A stretch of DNA of 54,152 nucleotides from an uncultured beta proteobacterium (lineage in GTDB: Bacteria > Pseudomonadota > Gammaproteobacteria > Burkholderiales > Burkholderiaceae_C), in the NCBI GenBank assembly GCA_903909815.1, contig CAIVXG010000228.1, positions 1 through 54,152 of the forward strand, given 5' to 3'. Under the pieces are notes generated by a model that was given only the letters and a program-made list of their open reading frames with translations, did not search any database and was not told where the DNA came from. Shown one piece after another: positions 9,537-21,305 of the stretch (the first letter of the stretch is position 1; every line of letters starts with the position of its first letter). The position numbers and the translations under genes were made by a program.

Positions 9537-10421
9537 ATGCTAGTTGACCGCATTGACAGTTTCATTGACGCGCTCTGGCTGGAACACGGCCTGGCGCGCA
9601 ACACGCTTACAGCCTATCGGCGCGACTTGACGGCCTACAGTCAATGGTTGTGGGCACAGGGAACAGCCTTGGACGAGAGCGGCGAAGCCGATCTCAACGC
9701 CTACTTTTCTGCGCGCCACGCCAGCACCAGGGCGAGTTCGGCCAACCGGCGTCTGACCGTGTTCAAGCGCTACTTTCGCTGGGCCCTGCGCGAACGCTTC
9801 ATCCATGCCGACCCCACGCTCAAGCTGTGCGCGGCCAAGCAAGCGCTGCGCGTGCCCAAGACCCTGACCGAGGCCCAGGTGGAGGCGCTGCTCGAAGCGC
9901 CCGACGTGGAGCTCGGCCTGGGTCTGCGCGACCGCGCCATGCTGGAGTTGATGTACGCCAGTGGCTTGCGCGTGAGCGAACTGGTGACGCTGAAGAACTT
10001 CAACCTGAGCCTGAACGATGGCGTGCTGCGCGTGCTCGGCAAGGGCAACAAGGAGCGCCTCGTGCCTTTCGGTGAGGTCGCGCGTCTTTGGCTGCAGCGC
10101 TATCTGGAGCAGGCGCGCCCCGCCATCCTGGGGCCGCAGCAGACCGAGGACCTGTTTGTGACCCAGCGCGGACACGCGATGAGCCGGGTCATGTTCTGGA
10201 AGATCGTGAAGAAACACGCGGGCGTGGCCCACATCACAGCGCCTCTGTCGCCCCACACTCTGCGCCACGCCTTCGCCACGCATTTGCTCAATCACGGGGC
10301 AGATCTACGCTCGGTGCAGTTGCTGCTGGGTCACTCCGACATCTCCACCACCACCATCTATACCCATGTGGCGCGCGAGCGGCTCAAAGCGCTGCACGCG
10401 CAGCATCACCCGCGGGGCTGA
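9537..10421 (+). CDS. xerD: Tyrosine recombinase XerD
   Basis: Site-specific recombinase that, with XerC and FtsK, resolves chromosome dimers at dif. With the ATG at 9537 it has 294 residues. The N-terminal core-binding domain (ALWLEHGLARNTLTAYRRDL) matches XerD closely. The catalytic set is complete: Arg145, Lys169, His240, Arg243, His266 and Tyr275, each about 3-4 positions below the Escherichia coli XerD numbers (148, 172, 244, 247, 270, 279). An upstream in-frame ATG at 9486 would give 311 residues, but bases 9493-9509 between the two carry a palindromic GGGGGACAGACCC-type sequence seen elsewhere as non-coding, so I prefer 9537. No dif site was recognised here. Confidence 0.93.
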   Translation: MLVDRIDSFIDALWLEHGLARNTLTAYRRDLTAYSQWLWAQGTALDESGEADLNAYFSARHASTRASSANRRLTVFKRYFRWALRERFIHADPTLKLCAAKQALRVPKTLTEAQVEALLEAPDVELGLGLRDRAMLELMYASGLRVSELVTLKNFNLSLNDGVLRVLGKGNKERLVPFGEVARLWLQRYLEQARPAILGPQQTEDLFVTQRGHAMSRVMFWKIVKKHAGVAHITAPLSPHTLRHAFATHLLNHGADLRSVQLLLGHSDISTTTIYTHVARERLKALHAQHHPRG

Positions 10422-10467
10422 GTCTCATTGCCGCAGCTTGTCGCCTGATTGCCCAGAACACGCCGCT

Positions 10468-10920
10468 TCATGGATTCACGGTCGCGTCCAGCATTTTTTC
10501 CTTGAGCCGGTCCTTGCCCGCAACATCGAACGCGTCGGTCAATGCACCGAGGCCTTGAGCAGGGGCTTGCTTGCGTTCGGTCTTGGGCTCAGTGCTAGGG
10601 AGAATGTTGACCGGTGCGCCGTTGACCGCAGCCACGGTGAAGCCCTCGGGGCAGGCTTGGTCGGTGTAAAGCAGCTTGCCGTCTTTCTGGCATTTCTTCA
10701 GTACCCCGGCCCGGTTTTCCATGACCTTAGCACTGGGGTGCGTAGGCTTCGTACCGCGCTCAGATGCTCTCACGCCTGGTCGATCGAGTCGGCCGTCTTC
10801 GGACACGCCCGGGCTCGGACGAAGCAGGTGCTGGGCCCACTCGCGCTCGCGCTGCTGCCAAAGCCATCCTGCGACCAGGGTCAGGCCAATTGCGAAAAGT
10901 AGGAATCGTGTCGTGTTCAA
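10468..10920 (-). CDS. Hypothetical membrane-anchored protein, DUF4124-like
   Basis: A 150-residue protein starting from TTG at 10920. One N-terminal hydrophobic helix (residues about 6-20) is followed by a charged linker and a short cysteine-containing segment with KKCQKDGKLLYTDQACPEG. The YTDQxCP pattern is typical of DUF4124-type periplasmic proteins, where the two cysteines could pair. The rest is low complexity and ends near ATVNP. Function unknown. The start is uncertain because no ribosome binding site is obvious, but the membrane helix must be included. It is convergent with xerD. Confidence 0.65.
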   Translation of the reverse strand: MNTTRFLLFAIGLTLVAGWLWQQREREWAQHLLRPSPGVSEDGRLDRPGVRASERGTKPTHPSAKVMENRAGVLKKCQKDGKLLYTDQACPEGFTVAAVNGAPVNILPSTEPKTERKQAPAQGLGALTDAFDVAGKDRLKEKMLDATVNP

Positions 10921-11050
10921 AATTCTGAGCTACGGCTGCTGTGCCTTGGACTACGGTGGGGCATTCTACGCAACTCCATGGGTTCGCCCGGAGAATGTGC
11001 GGGGTAGAGCGGGATCGCCGGTCATTGTTGGATGGATAAGATCCTCGCCT

Positions 11051-11530
11051 ATGGAACTTCATATTGCGCCCGTCAGCTGGGACTTTCCTCGGCCCTTCAC
11101 CCTTGCGGTCACGCCGCGCGATGACGACATTGACGGCCTGAATCACACCAACAATGCGGTTTACGTGCAGTGGTGCGGCCAGATTGGCTGGGCCCATTCG
11201 CAAGCGCTGGGCCTGGGCCTGGCCGACTACAGGCGACTGGATCGGGCCATGGCGATTCGGCGCGGCGCATACGACTATTTGTTGCCCACCCTTGCCGGCG
11301 AAGAACTGACCCTGGCCACATGGCTCACGGCGAGTGACGGCAAACTGACGATGGAGCGGCGCTTTCAATTGGTCCGCCAGCGCGACGGAGCCACGGTGCT
11401 GCGCGCACGCTGGGATCTGGTGTGCATCGAACTGAGCAGCGGACGCGCGCGCCGCATGCCCAACGAGTTCTGCGAGGTCTATCTGCCGGCTCAGGTCAGC
11501 CCCTCAGATACGCCAGCTCCAGTTCGCTAA
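11051..11530 (+). CDS. Hotdog-fold acyl-CoA thioesterase (4HBT/YbgC type)
   Basis: A 159-residue single-domain hotdog protein. The signature region DIDGLNHTNNAVYVQW carries the DxxxHxNNxxY pattern of the 4-hydroxybenzoyl-CoA thioesterase/YbgC group, in which the aspartate takes part in hydrolysis of the thioester. These enzymes hydrolyse short- or medium-chain or aromatic acyl-CoAs; the substrate cannot be inferred here. The ATG at 11051 places the family start at the usual distance from the motif. Its last 35 bases overlap the 3' end of the convergent DUF455 gene. Confidence 0.85.
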   Translation: MELHIAPVSWDFPRPFTLAVTPRDDDIDGLNHTNNAVYVQWCGQIGWAHSQALGLGLADYRRLDRAMAIRRGAYDYLLPTLAGEELTLATWLTASDGKLTMERRFQLVRQRDGATVLRARWDLVCIELSSGRARRMPNEFCEVYLPAQVSPSDTPAPVR

Positions 11531-12290
11531 ACCCTGCGGCGCGGCGCGCTGCGTCGTTGAAGGGCGGTTTCAGACGCGGTGCACGGTAGCGCTGCACCAG
11601 CGCCGTGTAGTGCTGCAGTGGCTCCAGTCCCTCGCGCTCGCACAGCCAGCCGTACCAGTGGTTGCCTATGGCCACATGACCCACTTCGTCGCACAGGATG
11701 ATGTCCAGTTCGGCCACAGCCTGCAGCGCGTGCGCCGTCCCCACTTTGCGCAATCGGGCCTGGATCAGCGGCGTCGCATCCAGACCGCGCGCTTCCAGAG
11801 TGCGCGGCACCAGGGCCATGCGCGCCACGATGTCGGTCTTGGTTTTCTCGCACATCTCCCACAGACCGTCGTGCGCGGCGAAGTCACCGTAGTCAAAGCC
11901 CAGTTGCAGCAGGTGAGCGCGCAGCAGGCTGAAGTGCCGGGCTTCCTCCGCGGCCACACGCAGCCAGTCCCGGTAGAAGGCTTCAGGCATGCCGGCAAAG
12001 CGCCAGACAGCGTCCAGCGCCAGGTTGATGGCATTGAACTCGATGTGGCAGATGGCGTGCAGCAGCGCCGCCAGGCCCTGGGGCGTGAAGGGTGAGCGCT
12101 GCGGCACCGAGGTCGGAGAAATGACTTCGGGTCGGGAAGGACGACCGGGCAGAACAGGGGGTTCCGGGAACCGATTTTCGAGTGCCAGTGATACTGTGAC
12201 GGATGCAGCCTGCAATTCAAGCACTGCCGCAACTTTGTCGGCAACGTTGGGGTTGATCAGAGCGGCCAAGGCCTGTGCGCGAAGTTCCAT
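11496..12290 (-). CDS. DUF455 ferritin-like protein
   Basis: A 264-residue protein of the DUF455 family, which has a ferritin-like helical bundle. Candidate metal ligands are the conserved HIEFNAINLALD (around residue 83), AAEEARHFSLL (around 115) and CDEVGHVAIGNHW (around 200) motifs, which follow the ExxH spacing of di-iron or di-manganese carboxylate proteins. In some lineages the family is related to tRNA-modifying MiaE-like enzymes; the function here is unproven. It is divergent from hslO and convergent with the thioesterase gene, with the two genes overlapping by 35 bp at their 3' ends. Confidence 0.85.
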   Translation of the reverse strand: MELRAQALAALINPNVADKVAAVLELQAASVTVSLALENRFPEPPVLPGRPSRPEVISPTSVPQRSPFTPQGLAALLHAICHIEFNAINLALDAVWRFAGMPEAFYRDWLRVAAEEARHFSLLRAHLLQLGFDYGDFAAHDGLWEMCEKTKTDIVARMALVPRTLEARGLDATPLIQARLRKVGTAHALQAVAELDIILCDEVGHVAIGNHWYGWLCEREGLEPLQHYTALVQRYRAPRLKPPFNDAARRAAGFSELELAYLRG

Positions 12291-12381
12291 CCGGCGATTA
12301 TGAAACCTTGTGCCAAGCTGCCGTCAGGCTGCTAGACTTTGCTGGCCAGCCCCGGCCAAAGACCATTTCAGATTGAACCCC

Positions 12382-13365
12382 GTGAGCGAACTCCATAAAT
12401 TCCTGTTTGACGGCCTGCCCGTGCGCGGCATGGTCGTGCGCCTGACCGACGCCTGGACCCAGATCCTGCAGCGTCGCGCTGCCAATAGCGACACCGGCGC
12501 GTACCCCTGTCCGGTGCGCGATTTGCTGGGCGAGATGACGGCGGCAGCGATATTGATGCAGTCCAACATCAAGTTCAACGGTGCGCTGGTGCTACAAATT
12601 TTCGGCGACGGGCCGGTCAAGCTGGCGGTGGTGGAGGTGCAGCCCGATCTGAGCGTGCGCGCCACCGCCACGGTGGCCGGCGCGGTGGCGGATGATGCCA
12701 GCCTGAGCGCTCTGGTGAATGTGTCGAACCAGGGACGCTGCGCCATCACGCTCGATCCCCAGGACCGGTTCGCGGGGCAGCAGCCCTACCAGGGCGTGGT
12801 GCCGTTGTTCGGCGACCAGCGCGAGCCGCTGGAGAAATTCAGCGAGGTGCTGGAGCATTACATGCTGCAGTCCGAGCAACTGGACACGACGCTGGTGTTG
12901 GCTGCCAATGGCGAGGTGGCGGCGGGCCTGCTGATTCAGCGCTTGCCCAGCGGTGGTGTCAACAATTTGAGCGCAGGCCGGTCCGCGAACGAGGATGAGA
13001 TCGGACGCAACGAAGACTACAAGCGCATCGCGCTTTTGGCTTCGACACTGAAGAAAGAAGAACTGCTCACACTGGATGTGGACACCATCCTGCACCGCTT
13101 GTTCTGGGAGGAAAAGCTGCTGCGCTTTGAGCCCCAGACCGGCGCCACGGCGCCGCGGTTCGCCTGCCGCTGCAGTCGCGAGCGCGTGAGCCACATGATC
13201 CGCAGCCTGGGTGTGGAGGAAGTCGAGAGCATCCTGTCCGAGCGCGAGGACGTGGAAGTGGGCTGCGACTTTTGCGGCCAGCAGTACCGCTTCGACGCCG
13301 TGGACGCGGCGCAGATATTCAAGCCCGATGCGGGCGCGGTTCCGGGCAGCTCATTGATCCACTGA
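12382..13365 (+). CDS. hslO: Redox-regulated chaperone Hsp33
   Basis: Cytoplasmic holdase chaperone activated by oxidative stress. From the GTG at 12382 the protein has 327 residues and begins directly with the conserved SELHKFLFDG. The C-terminal redox switch is intact: Cys262 and Cys264 (CxC) and Cys295 and Cys298 (CxxC) bind zinc when reduced and form disulfides when oxidised. An in-frame ATG at 12310 adds 24 residues without family support. A stem-loop just downstream (13391-13432) may end the transcript. Confidence 0.95.
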   Translation: MSELHKFLFDGLPVRGMVVRLTDAWTQILQRRAANSDTGAYPCPVRDLLGEMTAAAILMQSNIKFNGALVLQIFGDGPVKLAVVEVQPDLSVRATATVAGAVADDASLSALVNVSNQGRCAITLDPQDRFAGQQPYQGVVPLFGDQREPLEKFSEVLEHYMLQSEQLDTTLVLAANGEVAAGLLIQRLPSGGVNNLSAGRSANEDEIGRNEDYKRIALLASTLKKEELLTLDVDTILHRLFWEEKLLRFEPQTGATAPRFACRCSRERVSHMIRSLGVEEVESILSEREDVEVGCDFCGQQYRFDAVDAAQIFKPDAGAVPGSSLIH

Positions 13366-13390
13366 AACTTTGCAGTCGGAGAGGCCTTGT

Positions 13391-13432
13391 GGGACAGACC
13401 AGGGGCTACGCGCAGCGAGCGTGCTCTGTCCC
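13391..13432. terminator. Hairpin with GGGACAGA arms between convergent genes
   Basis: Perfect 8-bp arms GGGACAGA (13391-13398) and TCTGTCCC (13425-13432) surround a 26-base GC-rich loop. It lies between the convergent hslO and SDR genes, so it could act as a two-way terminator, but there is no T-run. A similar GGGGGACAGACCC sequence sits just upstream of xerD, which suggests a dispersed repeat rather than a gene-specific site. Confidence 0.45.
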
Positions 13433-13530
13433 CAACTGAATAGTTGCCCGTAGTGCGCTTCCTCCATTGGAAGGCAAATGTCCGCTCGCATAGGCGCGCC
13501 AAGTACTCGTCAAGACGAGGAGTGCTTGGG

Positions 13531-14364
13531 TCACTTTCGGATTCGATCCAGTCCGAAGAGCTTTTGCATCTTCAGATCCAAAGTTCTGGCAGGCAGCAAG
13601 TGCTTAAGCAGTGGCAAGCGCGTGCTTTGCGACCCGGATCGGCAAATCGGTTTTGACTGTGGGTCTAACAAATGAGACGCGACAGTATGGGCGAACGTTT
13701 CGACTGGGGTCGCACCCACTTGAGACATCTTTGCGCGTCCTTGGATATATTTTCCAATTGCCGCGTAGAGTGATCCATCGGGGAACTGAATTTCGTGTTC
13801 CGCATTGTCACCAAACTTGGATGCAATGCCGCCGGGCTGTACCGTGACGACGCGGATTCCAAATGGTCCTAATTCCATGCGCATGGCCTCGGAAAGCGAA
13901 TGAAGTGCAGCCTTGCTGGCGCAGTAGGCACCGGCAAAAGGCGTCGTGACTATTCCCGAAATACTTCCGACATTGGCAATGCAAGCGCAGGAGGATGCTC
14001 GCAACAGTGGAAGGAACGCACGTGACAGTGCGATGGGCGCAATCACATTTGTCTCGAATTGGCGGCGCAATGCGTTGGAGTCCATATCAATCACTGCCCC
14101 GAATTGACCGTAGCCAGCGTTGTTGACCAGCATATCCAAGCGGCGTGTTTGGGCTTGAATTTTCTCCCTGGCCTTGTCGATACCGGATTGGTCGGTCACA
14201 TCGAGTTCCACTGCAATCACGCCGATCTCCTTGAGGGCGTCGAGAGCCCTCGATTGGCGAGCTGTTGCAATGACCGTATGGCCGCGCCTCTTGAATTCCA
14301 ACGCCAGAGCTTGGCCAATGCCGCTGGAGCAGCCTGTGATGAGGACGGTTTGAGACGAGTTCAT
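13531..14364 (-). CDS. Classical short-chain dehydrogenase/reductase
   Basis: A 277-residue Rossmann-fold oxidoreductase. Visible motifs are the cofactor loop TGCSSGIG (residues about 11-18), NNAGYG, and the catalytic YCASK following a conserved serine region (GSISG). The cofactor is probably NADP(H), as an Arg follows the second strand (ATARQSR); the substrate is unknown. The true start is the ATG at 14364. This start overlaps the stop of the upstream kinase gene (ATGA), so translation is probably coupled and the gene is the third of a pnuC-kinase-SDR operon. The frame is open far upstream (to 15345), but that part is antisense or out-of-frame reading of pnuC and the kinase gene. Confidence 0.88.
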   Translation of the reverse strand: MNSSQTVLITGCSSGIGQALALEFKRRGHTVIATARQSRALDALKEIGVIAVELDVTDQSGIDKAREKIQAQTRRLDMLVNNAGYGQFGAVIDMDSNALRRQFETNVIAPIALSRAFLPLLRASSCACIANVGSISGIVTTPFAGAYCASKAALHSLSEAMRMELGPFGIRVVTVQPGGIASKFGDNAEHEIQFPDGSLYAAIGKYIQGRAKMSQVGATPVETFAHTVASHLLDPQSKPICRSGSQSTRLPLLKHLLPARTLDLKMQKLFGLDRIRK

Positions 14365-14951
14365 GGTGCTTGATTTCTCTGCAGGTCGTTGGGCGATATT
14401 TGTTCCACACAGTCGACCGGATGTTGGTCGTTCATCTTGTGCTGGGAGACGGAGCGCATCGCTGCCGCCAGCCGCTGCGGGCCGCTGCCACAGATGACTT
14501 GGTAGCGCACTCCGCCTTGTTCCAGCGCGGCGCGCAGCAGCCGATCCACAGGTTCGCGCACATGCGGTCCATCGCGCTGCAGGCCGTCTTCCACCCAGGG
14601 CAGGTCCAGGCCCATCACCAGCGTCAGGTCGTAGAGACGTTGATGCGCCAGCGCAAAGTCGTACAGCGTGCGGTCTGCGAACAGCAACTCGCTGTAGATC
14701 GCGGTCATGAGCGGTGTGGTGTCGGCGATCAGCCAGTCCACCGCCGGGGCTTGCAACACCCGCGCCGCCTGTTCGTGGCAAATGCCCCACTGCTCGTGCG
14801 GTTGAGGCGTGCGGCCTTCCCGTTCGCACCATTCGCGCAGCACTTCGGGCACCCAGAGCGCACTCCGGCCCAGCGCGCTCCAGTGCGCATGCAGGTTTTG
14901 CGCGAGTTGCGTCTTGCCGGTGCTCTCTGCACCCAGGATCGCGATCTTCAT
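14361..14951 (-). CDS. NadR-like AAA ATPase, probable nicotinamide riboside kinase
   Basis: A 196-residue P-loop protein with Walker A GAESTGKT (residues 7-14) and the NadR-type features PEVLREWCE, ADTTPLMTAIYSE and DLTLVMGLDLPWVEDGLQRD. It corresponds to the C-terminal ribosylnicotinamide kinase half of NadR only; the DNA-binding and NMN adenylyltransferase domains are absent. Known role of the domain: phosphorylates nicotinamide riboside to NMN and thereby traps it after entry. The adjacent pnuC gene, 6 bases upstream, strongly supports this. The last residues (after about 180) look less conserved. Confidence 0.87.
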   Translation of the reverse strand: MKIAILGAESTGKTQLAQNLHAHWSALGRSALWVPEVLREWCEREGRTPQPHEQWGICHEQAARVLQAPAVDWLIADTTPLMTAIYSELLFADRTLYDFALAHQRLYDLTLVMGLDLPWVEDGLQRDGPHVREPVDRLLRAALEQGGVRYQVICGSGPQRLAAAMRSVSQHKMNDQHPVDCVEQISPNDLQRNQAP

Positions 14952-14957
14952 CTGCGC

Positions 14958-15578
14958 CTAGTGGGAGTCCGATCGCAAGGGCACGAGACGGCGTTGCCAT
15001 GCGCGCCAGCCGACAACGCTCAGGGCGATGAACAGGGTGTAGAGGATGACGGTGAGCCACAGACCCTTGTAGGCGAAGAGTGCAACGCTGACCACGTTGA
15101 CGACGATCCACATCAGCCAGTTCTCGATGTACTTGCGACCGAGCAGAAACTGCCCGACGACGCTCAAGGCGGTGGGGAAGGCGTCCCACCAGGGGACGTC
15201 GGTGTCGGTATAGCGTTTGAGGAAGTAGCCGGTCACGGGCCAGAGCAGGGCGCTGACGGAGATCGTCCAAAAGAGCCCGGAGCGCGTCAGCCGGGCCACG
15301 TGCAAGCCGGCGCCACCGCCGCGCCCACCGCGCAGCCACTGCCACCAGCCCCAGAGCGCGATCAGCGCAAAGAAAATTTGCAGCGACGCGTCACCATAGA
15401 GCTTGCTCTGCCAGAACAGGGCAAAGTACAGCAGCGAGCTGATGATGGCCAGCGGCCAACCCCAATGCAGTTCGCGAATATTGAAGCCCACCATGGCCAG
15501 GGCCAGGATGAAGGCGACGATTTCCAGCCAGGTGGTGGGAGAACCCCACAGGGAAAAGGCGTTGGAAAAAAGATCCAT
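14958..15578 (-). CDS. pnuC: Nicotinamide riboside transporter PnuC
   Basis: A 206-residue membrane protein with about seven hydrophobic segments. The WGWWQW stretch (around residue 75) and RKYIENWLMWIVVN (around 148) match the PnuC substrate-channel motifs. PnuC lets nicotinamide riboside diffuse into the cytoplasm, where kinase activity traps it as NMN. It is the first gene of a tight minus-strand unit with the NadR-like kinase and an SDR. The ftsB gene lies 9 bases upstream in the same direction, so transcription from ftsB may continue into pnuC. Confidence 0.93.
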   Translation of the reverse strand: MDLFSNAFSLWGSPTTWLEIVAFILALAMVGFNIRELHWGWPLAIISSLLYFALFWQSKLYGDASLQIFFALIALWGWWQWLRGGRGGGAGLHVARLTRSGLFWTISVSALLWPVTGYFLKRYTDTDVPWWDAFPTALSVVGQFLLGRKYIENWLMWIVVNVVSVALFAYKGLWLTVILYTLFIALSVVGWRAWQRRLVPLRSDSH

Positions 15579-15587
15579 GAGAGCCCA

Positions 15588-15869
15588 TTATTGGTGTGGC
15601 GTGATCTGCACGAACATCTCATTGGGCTTGACCATGCCAAGCTCGCTGCGCGCCTTTTCTTCGACCATCTCCAGCCCCTCTTTCAGGTCACGGACCTCGG
15701 AGGCCAGGCGTTCATTGACGAGCTGGGCGGCGGCATTCTTGTCACTCAGCGCCTGCAGCTTGTTTTGCAGCTTCGCAACGTTGGGCAGGCTGCCGCGGCT
15801 GAGCCACAGCTGCGCGTGCAGAATGGCCAGCAAGGCAAGAAGAATGGCCGGAACCACGGGCCGACTCAT
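15588..15869 (-). CDS. ftsB: Cell division protein FtsB
   Basis: A 93-residue bitopic membrane protein: short cytoplasmic start, one transmembrane helix (residues about 6-22) and a periplasmic coiled coil (about 28-75) rich in heptad Leu/Val. It ends with the ARSELGMVKPNEMFVQI segment typical of FtsB. It forms the FtsQLB complex that activates septal peptidoglycan synthesis. The position just downstream of eno is the usual one in betaproteobacteria. The ATG overlaps the stop of a 26-codon open frame at 15866-15946. Confidence 0.92.
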   Translation of the reverse strand: MSRPVVPAILLALLAILHAQLWLSRGSLPNVAKLQNKLQALSDKNAAAQLVNERLASEVRDLKEGLEMVEEKARSELGMVKPNEMFVQITPHQ

Positions 15870-15985
15870 TGCTCAGTCAGGTTGAGGTTGCGGCCGAGCT
15901 CGCCCATGATGCGTGTGCAGATCAAGCGATGACGCAAAAAACTCACTTTGATGACTCGGTGCGCTGCGCAGCCGATGCATGAAAG

Positions 15986-17305
<1,320 letters not shown>

Positions 17306-17339
17306 TCAATCGAGTATTCGCACCACCACGCGGCTTCTT

Positions 17340-17384
17340 GTCATTGCGACTTCCACGTCGCTTCGCTCCGCTCCTCGCAATGAC
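17340..17384. repeat. REP-like inverted-repeat element, copy B (short form)
   Basis: A 45-bp short form of the element in the eno-kdsA gap. Perfect 10-bp ends GTCATTGCGA (17340-17349) and TCGCAATGAC (17375-17384) surround a centre that matches, on the minus strand, the GAGGAGCG..AGCGACGTGG part of copy D. Its placement inside the pyrG-kdsA-eno-ftsB unit suggests that it may alter expression between kdsA and eno. Confidence 0.75.
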
Positions 17385-17414
17385 GGGTGTGCGGCCGCCT
17401 GTCTTCAGGCTCGA

Positions 17415-18272
17415 CTATGCCTCAAACCTCATCTCCAGAAAACCATTCTTCTTCGTCACGCGATCCAGATCCAGCAGCGTCTCCAGCAGGGCGCGCATGT
17501 GCTTGAGCGGAACGGCATTGGGGCCGTCGCTCATGGCCTGCGCCGGGTTCGGATGGGTTTCCATGAACAGGCCGGCCACGCCCACGGCTACGGCGGCACG
17601 CGCCAGCACCGGCACCATCTCGCGCTGGCCGCCGCTGCTCGTGCCCTGGCCTCCGGGAAGCTGCACCGAGTGCGTGGCGTCGAACACCACGGGGGCGCCG
17701 GTCTCGCGCATGATGGCCAGCGAGCGCATGTCCGACACCAGGTTGTTGTAGCCAAAGCTGGCGCCGCGTTCGCAGGCCATGAAGTTGTCCTCGTTCATGC
17801 CGGCGTGCCGTGCCGCAGCGCGCGCCTTGTCGATCACGTTCTTCATGTCGTGCGGCGCGAGGAACTGCCCCTTCTTGATATTCACCGGCTTGCCGCTTTG
17901 CGCCACGGCGCGGATGAAGTCGGTCTGGCGGCACAGGAAGGCGGGTGTCTGCAGCACGTCGACCACGCTGGCCACTTGCGCAATCTGTTCTTCGGAATGG
18001 ATGTCGGTGAGCACCGGCACGCCGAGTTCACGCTTCACCTTGGCCAAAATCTCCAAACCTTTGCCAATACCGGGTCCGCGAAAGGTGTCGCCGCTGGAGC
18101 GATTCGCCTTGTCAAAGCTGCTCTTGAAGATGAAGGGAATACCCAACGCCGACGTGATCTCCTGGAGCGTGCCAGCCGTGTCCATCTGCAACTGCTCGGA
18201 CTCGATCACGCAGGGGCCGGCGATCAAAAAGAAGGGCCGATCCAGGCCGATGTCGAAACCACAAAGCTTCAT
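17415..18272 (-). CDS. kdsA: 3-deoxy-8-phosphooctulonate synthase, metal-dependent class
   Basis: Condenses phosphoenolpyruvate with arabinose 5-phosphate to KDO-8-phosphate for lipopolysaccharide. It has 285 residues. The segments [45 protein letters not shown] and METHPNP are diagnostic. Cys21 occupies the position that is Asn in the metal-free E. coli enzyme, and His in DATHS, Glu in METHP and Asp in MSDGP complete the metal site known from Aquifex. I therefore assign the metal-dependent class. The start lies 1 base after the pyrG stop, so they form one unit. Confidence 0.96.
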   Translation of the reverse strand: MKLCGFDIGLDRPFFLIAGPCVIESEQLQMDTAGTLQEITSALGIPFIFKSSFDKANRSSGDTFRGPGIGKGLEILAKVKRELGVPVLTDIHSEEQIAQVASVVDVLQTPAFLCRQTDFIRAVAQSGKPVNIKKGQFLAPHDMKNVIDKARAAARHAGMNEDNFMACERGASFGYNNLVSDMRSLAIMRETGAPVVFDATHSVQLPGGQGTSSGGQREMVPVLARAAVAVGVAGLFMETHPNPAQAMSDGPNAVPLKHMRALLETLLDLDRVTKKNGFLEMRFEA

Positions 18273-18273
18273 C

Positions 18274-19983
<1,710 letters not shown>

Positions 19984-20057
19984 TTATATGTGGCGCATCA
20001 AGAGCCGCAGCGATTGCTTGCGATTTGAATCGTGGATTGCAGGGTATATTGCCGGCC

Positions 20058-21272
20058 ATGAATGAGCTGAACGGAAAACACATCGTCCTGGGTCTCACCG
20101 GCGGCATTGCCTGCTACAAGGCGGCCGAGCTTTGCCGCGCGCTGGTGAAGGAGGGTGCGACGGTGCAGGTGGTGATGAGCGCCGCGGCCGAGCATTTCAT
20201 CACGCCGGTGACGATGCAGGCGCTGTCGGGTCGCCCTGTGTATGGCTCGCAATGGGACGCGCGCGAGGCGAACAACATGGCTCATATCAACCTCGGCCGC
20301 GAGGCCGACGCGATCCTGATCGCGCCCGCCAGCGCCGACTTCATGGCCCGCCTGCTGCACGGTCGCGCCGACGACCTGCTCAGCCTGATGTGCCTGGCCC
20401 GGCCCATGGACCGGGTGCCGCTGCTGCTGGCGCCGGCGATGAACCGGGAGATGTGGGCGCATCCGGCCACACAGCGCAATGTGGCCCAGCTCCGATCCGA
20501 TGGCTGCACCGTACTCGATGTCGGCAGTGGAGACCAGGCCTGCGGCGAAACCGGTGACGGTCGCATGCTGGAGGCGCATGAAATTTTGGATGACCTGATC
20601 GCCTACTTCAGTCCAAAGACGCTGCTGGGCCAGCAGGTACTGGTGACGGCCGGCCCGACCTACGAGGCCATCGATCCCGTGCGTGGCGTCACCAATTTGA
20701 GCAGCGGCAAGATGGGTTTTGCGATTGCGCGCGCAGCGCATGAAGCCGGCGCGCAGGTGACCTTGATTGCCGGGCCGGTGGGTTTACCCACGCCGCGCGG
20801 TGTGGCGCGGCACGATGTGCGCTCGGCGCGCGACATGCTGGACGCGACCCTGGCACTGGCTGCGAGCGCCACCCTGTTCATCGCCACGGCCGCGGTCGCA
20901 GACTGGCGTCCAGCAAGGTCGGCAGAACACAAGATCAAGAAGGACGGTTCGGGACAAGCGCCGCAGCTGCACTTTATCGAGAACCCCGATATCCTGGCCA
21001 CGGTGGCAGCGCTGCCCCGCGCCCTCAGTGGCGCGCTGTTCTGTGTCGGCTTTGCCGCGGAGAGCCAGGATTTGTTGGCCAATGCCCAGGCCAAGCGGGC
21101 GCGCAAGAAAGTGCCGCTGCTGGTGGGCAATATTGGCCCGGCCACCTTCGGTCAGGATGACAACGCGCTGCTGCTGGTGGACGCGCACGGCGCCAGCGAA
21201 CTTTCACGTGCCTCGAAAAGGGTGCTGGCGCGTCAGTTGATCGCGGACATCGCGCGTCGCCTGCCCGCCTGA
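20058..21272 (+). CDS. coaBC: Bifunctional phosphopantothenoylcysteine synthetase/decarboxylase
   Basis: Coenzyme A biosynthesis: CoaB joins cysteine to 4'-phosphopantothenate and CoaC decarboxylates the product. The protein has 404 residues from the ATG at 20058. The N-terminal flavin-binding CoaC domain (residues about 1-185) shows GLTGGIACYKAAEL, the catalytic His in NNMAHINL, APAMN and the active Cys in QACGETGDGRM. The CoaB domain (about 190-404) shows TAGPTYEAIDPVR, NLSSGKMGFAIA and the KIKKDG lysine. The open frame begins at 19935, but only the 20058 start gives the family N terminus. The dut gene follows 33 bases later. Confidence 0.96.
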   Translation: MNELNGKHIVLGLTGGIACYKAAELCRALVKEGATVQVVMSAAAEHFITPVTMQALSGRPVYGSQWDAREANNMAHINLGREADAILIAPASADFMARLLHGRADDLLSLMCLARPMDRVPLLLAPAMNREMWAHPATQRNVAQLRSDGCTVLDVGSGDQACGETGDGRMLEAHEILDDLIAYFSPKTLLGQQVLVTAGPTYEAIDPVRGVTNLSSGKMGFAIARAAHEAGAQVTLIAGPVGLPTPRGVARHDVRSARDMLDATLALAASATLFIATAAVADWRPARSAEHKIKKDGSGQAPQLHFIENPDILATVAALPRALSGALFCVGFAAESQDLLANAQAKRARKKVPLLVGNIGPATFGQDDNALLLVDAHGASELSRASKRVLARQLIADIARRLPA

Positions 21273-21305
21273 GCCCCACTTGCAGCAACCAACGCCAGCA
21301 CCCTC

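Noticed and set aside
14370-15932. 520-codon open frame on the plus strand
   Set aside because: Runs antisense through the kinase, pnuC and ftsB genes, which have clear motifs.
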